NCBI GenBank assembly: GCA_028751875.1
Contig: CM054144.1
Location: 18,135,799 to 18,199,798, forward strand
DNA length: 64,000 nt
Direction: 5' to 3'
From: Rapana venosa
Taxonomy: Eukaryota > Mollusca > Gastropoda > Neogastropoda > Muricidae
The notes under the pieces were generated by a model. The model was not told the DNA's origin and did not search any database. It saw nothing but the letters and a program-made list of their open reading frames with translations. Both the position numbers and the translations under genes were made by a program. Below are positions 32,328 through 44,300 of the stretch, piece by piece. Every line of letters starts with the position of its first letter. The stretch's first letter is position 1.

Positions 32328-35300
32328 CTGAAAGTCAGTCACACACACACACACACACACAGAGTCAGCAGGTGAAGGAAGCACTCTGGGTTCAAGACAA
32401 ACGTGTTAAAACATTCATGCTGAGCAAAACAGCTTCACCTGGTAAACAGAAAATAAAATAAGATATGATTATCTTTTGGCACATAAACAAATACCTCCCA
32501 TAGTATGGAAACATGTTTAATAAGCACAAAAACCCCATGAATACCACCATACATTATCAGTTTAACTGCCTGTAGGCTGGAGACAGAACCCCTGTACACC
32601 CCTCCCCCCCCTTCAAAAAAGGACTACAGACAATATATGAGGTTATTTTTAAATGCATACCTATGCTTATTTTGATTTGTGCTTTGATTTGTTTTGGGCA
32701 AGATATAGCGCTGTATAAATTCCATGTATTATCATTATTATTTTCCAATGAATACCCTTAGATCAATGCTGAATTTCCATCCATAACATTTATGACAGAT
32801 AAAGATAAAATCAAGAGGTCTAGAAGTAAGGCACCTGCCTAGAAAACAATTAGTACAGGCGTGATTTCCATTTGTGCTTGAATTTCCCCCTCCACAAGAC
32901 CTTAAGTAGTGGTCTTGGTGCTAGTATTTTGGATGAGACGATCATTGGAGGTGCTGTGTGCAAAATGTATTCAGCGCACATGAAAGAACCCTTAGCAACA
33001 TGAGTGTTGTCCCTGGCAAAATTCAGCAGAAAAAAAGACACTCTGATGAGAAAAACAAGATACTCATGCAGACAGGAATTAAAAAAAACAAAATCATGGG
33101 AGGTGCTTCTCCTGGAATGATGTACTCTTCCCTGGGAAAGCAGCCTGAATTTCACGCAGAGAAATCTGCTGTGACCGAAAGTAGTATATAACAATACTTC
33201 TTCGTTCCCTGGAACAAAATTACACACAGAGTACAGTAAGCAATTCACTCACATCCAGACGAGCCACCAGGGAATCCTGGGAGCTTTCCCCAAACAAGGA
33301 GGGGGGAGCAGGGATGAAGGAGGAGATGACAAAGCCCCACTGGAGGTGGATGGCACACTCAGTGTCGGCATGGCAATGCTGACCCCTTCGATGGCCTCTG
33401 ACTTCTTCGCAGAGGAGGACTGCAAAAAGTGGCTGAGGGACAGTGTGTGTGCCTGCAGATCCATGCTGTTGCCGTTTTCTCCCAGCGAACCTTTCTTCAC
33501 TGGGGAGTCTCCAAACCCACTCAATGACAACTCGGGCACCTGAAAAAAGTCAAACTGTTGAAAACAGGTTAACTCCATGTCATAGGGAAACTGGTGAAAT
33601 CAAGAGTGGAAATGACAGCCGACATATTCTCAAGGTCATCCTCAAAGTTGGAACGCGGCTACCTTCATGGTGGGCAAAAACTGTCGCATATGCAAAATCT
33701 CACCATCGGTGAACCTTTAGTTCTAGCCATGAAATCCAACCCCCCAAAAAATATCGCAAGGTCTTTCAAAATATTAAGTTGACAAAAATCAAAAGTACCC
33801 CTGAAAATAGTGTTGAAGTTTGCTAAAAAGTGTTGAAATTTATTAAAAACAAACCAACACAAAAAACCCCCAACAAAAACCATTCTGTCACCTTGTCAAA
33901 TTTTCAAAGGGACTCTCTTATCAGGCATGGCAAAAAGTGAAGGATTTCAAACTAAAGCGAACAAATCCAATCAGTGGCCGTCACATCAAGCGCAGTACAC
34001 AAGCCATCAAAACCTCTGTATGCTCAGGATGGCAAGCAATATAGGACTCTCAAAACCGTTGAACAGGGGGATGGGATAGCCTAGTGGTTAGAGCGCTGTG
34101 CTTGTGATCTGACAGCCAGGGTTCAAGTTATCACCAAGGCAACCATTTGAGCGGATTGGTGAACCTTGAGAGATCTAACGAGGAATGAACAATTTTTTGG
34201 GGTTAAAACCCTGTCATGGGAATTCTACAATCCATCACAAGGACAAACCTGGGCTTCTGACATGCACCTGTATATCATGCTCTTGGGTTTGTTTTTAATT
34301 TAAAAACAACACACATCAATGTGAATGTTCTTGTGCTGGGAAATTTTATTAAGTGGACAATCCATAAATCTCCATCATCATCTACTATCATTATGAACTA
34401 TTAATACTAATACATTTCTTATCTCCATCATCATCACCATCATGATCTATTATCATTATCACCTGTTATTACTATTCCACTTCTTATCATCGTTACTCAT
34501 CATTATTACCTCTTCTCCCAGCCAGCGAGTCTCGCTCCTGACTTGAGGGGTGAGCGCTGTGGAGGGCTGCCAATAGAATGTGGAGGGGTGTTGAGGAACT
34601 GCTGCGGGGTGCTCAGTGTGTGTGGGGGTAAACAACACACAGGCTGGTGTCCCACCTCGCACAAACTGCTGCCCACCTTGGGAGGTGACTTCAACCAACC
34701 TGCAAAACACACCATGTTGTCATGTCACATTGTATCACACTTTTTTTCCCCCCGCGGGTGTGCCTTCTCTGTAACAACACTGTATGTGGGGTGTGTTCTA
34801 CTTCACTTTAACGTCTGATTTGGTAAGTACTGTTTACAACAGCCACAGCAAATGAAGCTGTCATCATTTCAACTCAAAATTAACTAGATGAATTACACAG
34901 TTTTCTCCAAAATGACGCAATTGACACAGATTTTGTACAATATTTAATATCCTATTCCTTCATAACAATACAACTTAGGATGATAAGTTCATGATGATTC
35001 CTTAAAGACAGAAAGTACTCAGCAGTGCAAAGAAGTCAATCACATCACACAATTCACCATCCCAAGATGAGAAAAAAAAGAAGCAGAAATCCTCAAGGAA
35101 ACCCTATCAAATAAGAAAAGCCACGGAGGTACAGAATGAACATTTTTCCTATCGCAATCTTTCTACCTCCTAACCACAATAAAACATTCAGAAATGACAT
35201 CATACCACAGGCTGCAGGGGAGAGGGTGAAAAGGGATAAAAGCTTGCTTGTTCTATTACTGCTAAAGACCCATCCTCACTCATGCATCTGCGTTTTTAAC

Positions 35301-38300
35301 ATCCAATCCCATACAAGAAACGATTAGGACAAAACGATATCTAACATTTCTGCTTATTACGTAACAGGCTTACTGCAAGTTACAAGAATTATTATATGCT
35401 GTGTATTGATCTTTTTTCTTTAAAAAATTTGTTTTGGGAGAAGGGGGGTGGTTAATACATATCAACACAGCCTAGGAAAGAAACAAAAATTATACAGCAC
35501 AAATTAGCTATGTAGTGGGAGAAAAGGAGAGGGGAAAAAATAGGGAGACAAAAGCACACAATAACAAAACACACCAACTGAAATAATGTAATTTAAAACT
35601 GAAGGAAAAAAAAACAACATACACACACAACCAAACAAACACACACACACAAAAACAAACTAAGCAGCATACTTGAAAATCCTGAATTGCCGTCAGCAAC
35701 CATTTCCAAGAACTTGTCTCCAGCACTGCCCGCTTCTGCACACATGCGACAGTTTGATTTCAACCATGTCAGCCATAAACATTCCAAAGTAAACCACTAC
35801 AAACAAAATCAATATCACTGCCCATCATTTGTTTTTAAATCATTCACATACATATACACCATCAATACAATCTTCATAATCTCACAATGCTGTTAACACT
35901 TACCGCTAATAACAAAAACAGCAGCAGCAAAAAATATCATAAAAAATAACGAGTGACTTACGACTTGAAGGGGCAGGCAGAGAGATGTCGAAGATGGAGG
36001 AGAGGGAGGGAGGGGACACGCTGCTGCTGATGAGCTGCTGTGTGGATCTGTTGGGGGAGGAGTCAGGGGAACCCACCACAGGCATGTCCAAACCACAGCC
36101 AAACAGGTCCGACTGAAGTCACACAGGGAATCATCATCTTCATCACTATCATCGTCATCTTCATCATCATTGTTGTCACACTACATCCCAAAAGCCCAAT
36201 CAGCACTCCATTTACAAGATTTTCTCTCTCATCTGTGCGACTAACTTTTCGTGGGGAATAAAGCTATGTCAAGAGCTTCAACTCCTTGAACACAAGAATA
36301 TGTCCACGACTGATAAGAATTTATTCTGCTGGATTATGTACTTAAAAAGAAACTTTCTTGCCATTCAGATAACATCTGAACTTTCATTGCTATTATGGAA
36401 TCTGAAAATGATTCATCGAAACAAAGAGTACAACTTGTCAGAATAAATCACAGCTTACCAGAAGATTAAAAAATAGAACTGTATTTCTATACTTTTCACT
36501 TCTAAATCATCTTCAAAGTCCCAAAACAATGCAACCACGACTGTGCTCATTTCAAATCAAGTATGCTGATACCAGTACTTACCGAGCTGACAGAGTTATC
36601 TCCCTTCAGGTTAGCCACAGACACAGCTGGTACACCTGCACACACACACACACACACGTCACACACACGTCAAAAACAACATTGTGCATCTCTTGCCCAC
36701 TCACATTTTCTTCCTCTCCTACAACCTATACTTCTGAACACTTAAAACAAAAACAAAAAAAGGATATAAAAACTTGATACTGGATAGCTTTCTACAGTTA
36801 AGTCTTTTTATGATTTCACTTCAGGAGTTATGCATCTCAGAATTCATCAGCATACTAAGTTATGCCTTGGGCAAGTATCTTTTAAACATCTTTAAAAAAA
36901 AAAAAAATTTTTTTTAAGCAGACTGGTGTAGCACATATGGAATATTCCTTTTTTTCTCGGAATATTCCCCATGCAGCCACACCTTTCAATGAAAAAAGAA
37001 AAATGATCTTGAAGCACAACTGCCAACCACATAGCAACAAACATAACAGAAAGTTGCCTACCACATAGAAACAAAACACGACAGAAAGTCACAGGAAAAC
37101 AACACAAGTACAGGTCTCTTCCTATCACTGGACCTCCAGAAATACTCACCAGTGTCCACTTCCAGGGGAGTCTGCACACTGGTCACTGTGGAAGACACTG
37201 ACGGCGCCACCGTCGACGCAACACTGGTTGCCCCCAGTGACAACGACATTATCGGAGATGGCACTGTCGTCATTTCTGTCGACAACACTGACGTCATCAC
37301 TGCTGACACAGCAGCAGCAGCAGCATTCATGTCCATAGCCACCTCCGTCTGTTGCGTGACAGGCTGCAGGATCATGGGCGACAAGCCAGGCTGGAGAGAT
37401 TCAGGCTGCACTGTGGTGGAGGAGGAGGTGGTGGTGGGGGGGGGGTGGTGGTGGCCCCTGGCAGGGGCTGCAGGACATTCTGGGGCAGAAAGATCAGGGA
37501 GGTGCTCTGCATTTTAGGAAGCAGGGTCCGCTGACACACCACAGGTTTCCTCTTGGGCCTTCGCTTGCGTGGAACCAGGTAACTCAACTGCCAGTTGAAA
37601 AAAACAAACCACAACAGAATTTACAAAAAATTTTAATGTTTTTTTTTCCAACTGCCACACATTTCATCATTGTTTACATAAGTTCATGAATAACACAAGC
37701 AAAAACACATCAATGAATAGTAATGGACCATTGGCATACCTAGATGATTCACATGTACGTCTGTCATCAATCAGTCAGTTCATTATCCATACTGTTTAAA
37801 GAAAACATATATGTACTGAAACACGCGAGACTTATTTTTCTTCTTCGTTGAACACTCAGACAGCAACTCCTGTTGTCTATTATATGACTGTTTATATGAT
37901 CAAAAATGCGTTGGGCTGCTATTCAGCACCAGACAAGTCAGGCCCAGTGCAACCCACTTCGGCATGGGAGAGATCTGTTATCTTTTCAGTCTTTCTGGAA
38001 AAAAGGCAGGAGAATGGACCAAGAAGGCAGAAAACAGACAAGAAGAAGGTGACAGGAAGAAAAGAAATGAAGCAGAAACGAAGAGAGGGACATAAAAGCG
38101 GGAATTCCTGGCACAGGATTTTCAGAAGGTGGGGATGATAATCATACTGACAGGTTTCCAGAAGGTGGGGATGATAATTATACTGACAGGGCCCCCACAG
38201 GAGAGCTTAATTTTTTTTAAATGACATTCCAAAAAGAAACACACACACATAAAAAGCAGCACCCCCAAAAAAAATTTTTTTGTTTTTAACATAAAGAAAG

Positions 38301-41300
38301 AATGCAGTTATTCTTATATAATTACCAATTCCCCCTAATTGTTGACTAACACTAGAGTGTTACCTCAAACTGGTAAAGCTGACCAGTAATATACATAAAC
38401 AAAGCAACACAAACACTAAGACAAATGGCAAAATCAGAAAACAAACGTTACCCAAAACTAAAACACTCCCCCCTCCCCCCAAAAAAAACAGCCGGGAAGA
38501 AGCCACACAGGGAGGAGGGAGAGGCGACAACAACATACACACCCGTGAGGAATAATTCTCTGGGGGCCGATTCAGCTGGCTGGCCGAAGGCTGGGCACTC
38601 ATCTTCCCCGGGCTACCCATCCCACGCACCGACATGGGCACTGCAATGGGCATCGGCACCCGGAATACCCCGTCTGTGTCTGGAGCCTGCCATACAAATG
38701 TACGAAAAATAGAAAATTAGAAAATAGGTCAACGACACAGACATCCCCTCACCCCCACCCTCTTCTGATCTGTTCTCACCAGTTCTTATCTTAATGGTCT
38801 TGTGTGTACGCATGCATGCAAGCGCGTTTGTAAGAATGCGTGTATGTCTTTTGTGTGTGTGTGTGTGCACGTGAACCCACAGTTCATACCTGCTTTCTCC
38901 CATGTAATGCACTGGCTGCTCATCACTGCAAATGGCAATGGTTTTGTGGTCACCATTGAACGAGGTATAAAAAATACATCAATGCCGCCAGCTGTCACAT
39001 ACGATTTAAAGCATTTGTGCCTGTGAGAGTGTGCAGTATATGTATGTGAGCATGCAAAAGCATTTTTTTGAGAGTTCCCCAGCTTTGATACCCTGGGGAT
39101 CATCAATCCTCGATATAAAAGAATAAAATAAAAGAATAAAATAAAATAAATATGTACCCTGTTCCAGTTATCAAACTTTTGATTTTTTCATGTTGCCTAT
39201 AACACAGCCAACCAGGAAGGCCATATCATGGTTGTCAACCTACTCCATTTAGAACTCCTGACATTCACGAAAGCGAAGACAAACTCACACACTATGATGA
39301 TAACTTGGGTTACCCACCCCCCACCTCTATCTCCCCAGGCTGGGGGCTGATACCTGAGCTGACTACCCTCACCTGCCCCTTACCTGCAGAGGACTGAGGA
39401 AGCTGGACTTGGAGGCCATGCTGACCAGAGTGCCGTTACTGTTCAGCTGTGCTGGCTGCTGCATCATGCTCACACCTCCCAGACCCTCCTCCGGCAAAGG
39501 ATCCGTTTCAGTGGCCATGTCACTGGTCATCTTCTTCCGCGTGGTGGCTTTGTCCAACAAGTGACCGCACAGCGTGCACTGGGACATCTTGCCCACCCCC
39601 ATCATTTTCTGTGGGCAGAAACCAGTTTCATGTTGGCAAGCTTCATTACCTTTTATTCCCTTTAAGAACTTCAAAACAAAACAAACAAAATTTCTATAAG
39701 TATTTTGTATCCACTAACTGTGCTTCCCAAATATTCAAAAGTTACAGGAAAATTCTTTCCAGCAGTCTTTCAAGCATGGAGTCCACTGCACTAATCACTG
39801 TGCCGCATGTAAATACTTTTCTTTCTTTTGTTGTTGTTGTTTGTTTGAGGGGAGGGAGTACAGAGTAAAACTGAAGTCCCTTCCAAATAAGATACACTGG
39901 TTTACTCTATGTCCATTGTTAGATTTTTGTACAGTTTTACAAGTCTTACTAAAACCTGAGACACTGCTTGAGGCTAGTAAGTTTTATACAAGCGCTCCTA
40001 AATCTCTCTCTCTTTTTTTGTTTTGGTGAATGAACGATTTCTTTTACACAGAATCAACAGCATACACAACCAGCCACTTCAAAGTGAAGTGAAACGACAA
40101 CAACACTACTCACTGCTTTCTGCATGAGGTCTCTGTACTCCAGGTTGGCCAGATTGGACAGACGCCGCAGCATGTTGGTCAGGCGCTCCACCTCTCCAAC
40201 AATGCCTGCTGGAGGGGCCGGGCCTCCCACGGCCGGCCACTTGGGCCGCCAGTCGTACTCCAGACGCAGATGATCCGTCTTGCCCAGCATCAAGGACAAT
40301 CTGGCCAAGGTCACCAGTTTGGAGGACTGCTGGGTAAATCCTTTAGTGGCCGACTCTACCAGGCGCCGCATGTCTGTGGCGCGCTCCTCCTCGCGCCAGT
40401 CCCGCACCTTCTCCTTGGAGTGGGGGGAGTTGTCCGGGGAGGGGTCTGCTGCCTTCTGCTCCTCACTGTCACAGGTGGAGTTGGTGGCACAGGAGTTCTC
40501 CATGGTGTTGCAGTCCCCAACTGACCCCGCCTCCTCCTTGGCTGGAGGGGAGAAGAGAGGAGCGTCCGGGAACATGGCGTTCTCGTCCTCACAGGGTGGC
40601 TGAGCTACCTGTACCATGGGGTCAGCAGACAGCTTCAGGAGGAGGTTGATTTTGGCGCTGCTTTTCACGGGTTTGGGGTGGTCACCACCCACAGCCTTAG
40701 GGTTGTCTGCTGTCCCGTGGCCATCACCGTCTGTGGCGATGTCCATGGCCTGTTTCTGGTCTTCACTGCCCTTCTTGGCTGACCTGCACCGCGGCTTAGG
40801 GTGGTCTGCTGCCGCTGCTGCAGCATGGCCGTCCCCGTCAGACAGGATCTCTGCGGCTGGCTTGTTGTCCTCGCTGCCTTTCTTGGCCGACCTGCTTCCT
40901 GCGGGAGGGGAACCTGAAAACACAGTTTGGGTTTTGTTGTCATTCACCATCAACTGTGAAACTAGCTCTTGAAATAGTGCTACAAGTGAAAATGCCAGCA
41001 CATTATGAAATTTCTTTTTTATCCCAAAAATGTGCGTGCTGGCATCAACACAAACTCACTGAGATCTACATCTTTGTACTACCTCTAACTAATTCAACTC
41101 CTACAACACCTTAACTTGCTGATAGAATAATCATAACCTAAATATCAAACTTGCTAAACATCATCTTCCATACCCACAAAATGTTCTCAAACAACTTGGC
41201 AAATACAATTTAATATTTATGAAATTTTCCAGCCTAAAACATCTGGAATTCAATGTCACTGAACAACAGTGAAGACAGGCAAGGTAACACACAGCTGCGA

Positions 41301-44300
41301 GGTATCTCATGTTTGCTTACTGGAGAGAAAGACAATTACAGAACAACAGTATCTTATCACTGAGAATATTATTTATATCTACACTGGAGACGACAATGAT
41401 CACAAAAGACATCAAGTCTACTTCCTGACAATACTACTGCCATGGTGTATGAAGAAGATCATGGCAGGAGATGTTGCATGGACTTACTGAGCATGTTGTC
41501 GCGGTAGCTGGAGAAGGTGATCAGGTCCACACTGGTGGCTCTCTGCGGGGCCAGGGTGAGAGGCTCCAGAGTGTAGGTGTGGTGAGGGTACACCACCAAC
41601 TCGTCCTCCTCCTCATTTTCACCTAGGCCGCTTCGCTGATGTCACGGTCAAGGTCCCACCAACACTGACACTGTTTTTTATCACACCAGGTTGTAACCTG
41701 AATCGTTTACTTTATGCACGCATCTGACATTTTTACTTCCCCAACACTTTTATTTGGCTGGTAGCTTAAATGTAGCAGACTGTCACAATTTTGGCTGTAG
41801 TTATTGATGTTGGGGGAAAAAAGAGGTTAATAAAATGCCATCGGCATGAAAACCTGCAAAGTGATTGACAGCATGAAAATGCACACCAAGAGCAGGGATG
41901 GTACAGAGGGCAATCCTGACTCTGATATGGCAAATATACCCAACAAAATGGTTAAGCTATATACCGTACAGTGTCAGTCAATAACATAATTCAGTGGCTA
42001 AAGAAAGGTGTGCCCCTGATGGAAGGAATCACGCAGGTGGCATGCTGGCCTTGTTGGCAGTGACAGCTATGATGACAAGAATGCACCAAAACCATCAGCT
42101 CTTGTCATCCAAAACCCCCCACAGAAAGTCATTAGAAAAAGAACTTGGGGACTTTGATGGCTACCTATAGAATGTCCTTGAATGAAACAAATGGTAGGGG
42201 AGGTAAAAGGGAACCCTGACTTCATATGTTCTGATGTTGCAGATGCAAACAGACCAGACAGATTGTATAATCTACTGAGATTTCTATGGCTCCTAAAACG
42301 TGTCACAGGATGTCTTCACTCTTTTTATTTTTTCAGTCACTTGTGTTATAAAAAAACTGACAAAGCAACAGAGCTCTTGAAAAGGAATTGCACACATAAT
42401 TATGTACCCATACGTGGTATAAGATCCAGACAAAAGCAAACACATTAGAGGAAAAATGACCAAGCCAGAGAGCAAACACAAGTGAATCAATCTAAAAAAT
42501 AAAATACAAAAATCTCAAGCAAAACAAGATTTATGTTGCAGGCTCAAAACAATTCGCAAATTGCTTTTTAAAAATAGAACAAATCTTCCAAGGGAAAGGT
42601 CTAAAATACTATATACCCATCACCCCCATCATAAACAGCAAGTTTGCGATTGACCAAGAGAAATGAACAGCTCATACCTAAAAATACCACACCTACACAT
42701 GACAAAACAACAGACACTAAACAAACACAAGCTCTCCCCCTCATCTGCACCCGAGGGGTGAAGGATACCAGGCGGTCGTTGGGCCCCTTCCACTTCTTCT
42801 TCAGGTGCTCCAGCAGACAGGCCAGGCTGCGGTTCACCGACAGGTGGAAGCGCACACGCGGGTTGTGGGACAGGCCGTGCACCTTGAGCCAGGCCGCCGA
42901 GGAGCGAGGGGTCAGCTCCACAGTCACCTGCTGAGGCATGTTGGACACGTACTCCTCTTTGGACTCTGCAGTACAACACGTCATTTTATTACACAGGCAT
43001 ATATAGAACATTTATAGCATAGGATACATACCTCTGTTTAGAATCAGTTTGAAGCAATACACGTTTTCCAAAAAGGAAAATGTGCAAGAACAAGTTCAGT
43101 GTAGAATAGGAGCTCTTTTTTTTTCTCTGGAAGAATATTATACATTTGCAATGATTCCAACATGTATGAATTGACTGTAGTCATCTATTCCATGTAATGC
43201 CTAAATGAATAAAGAAACCATCTTCTCAATGTCGCCCCTGTATGAACAAAGAAATCAACTTCTCAATGTAGTGCCTGTATAAACAATGAAGTCATCTTTT
43301 CAATGTAATGCCTACATGAACTTTGTTAAGATCATCTTTTCAAGGTAATGCCTGTAAGAATAAAGTAATCTTTTCAATATAAAACATATTTTTCACAGTC
43401 ATCTCAAATCATTCTTTGACTAAAAGCATTCAGCATGGTACAAAGTACATGAACGCACTATCTACCCCTATGCCTACATATGAAATATCATGATCTTCAA
43501 TACCTGCTCTGTCATTTTAGTGTTAAAAATTGTGCCAATGAAAAATGACTTTAAAAAGATAAAAAAGAATTTCAGATCCAGAATTACACACCACTTGCCT
43601 TCAATGTTGTTCAGCTTTTTCAAAGCATTGCAAACTGGAGTTCGGAGGATTCGTCTGCACATCAGCATAAACATCACATGATTTTCAAAGAATTGCACAG
43701 TGTAAATTTACACGGTAATAAAACTGCACATGCTTTTAATATTGCATTTCTACTCCAAGCTCTGAATGGATTCTCAATTTTGAATGTTTTTCTGTCTTAA
43801 GTAAAGGATGTAATCCATTTACTAAAACAATGAAGGAAAAAAGGGCAAACATTGTTTCATATGACCACACTCTACCTGAATCACCTCTGCTGTCTACATT
43901 TCTATACAGTTTATGAATGGTCCTGTATTACTTTTTCCAGAGCTTGTTACACAACATTAAACATTTCCTGATCAGGTCATTACAATTCTAATACATGAGA
44001 AGAAATGGTATTGGCTATAAAAAGCAACATGAAAACATGTGCTTGCAAAGCACACACACTCACACACACAAAACTATAGTCACTTAAAATGATGATACAA
44101 AAACTTGCAAAGCACACACACTCACGCACACAAAACTATAGTCACTTAAAAATGAGATACAAAAAGTGATTGAAAAGTCACGCAGGTCAATCAATGTTAA
44201 CCTGTACGCTGGTTTTCACGACTATAGTCGCGCAACTCTTTGTTCAATTCTGAATAACTTTCATTCAACATGTGTTGTTCAAATATGCATGGAAAAAGAA

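Noticed and set aside
34068..34140. tRNA gene
   Set aside because: A- and B-box-like motifs are present, but the sequence does not form tRNA arms and continues into a SINE body.
40270..40972. Several + strand ORFs of 84-118 codons
   Set aside because: They are antisense shadows of GC-rich CRAMP1 exon 10.
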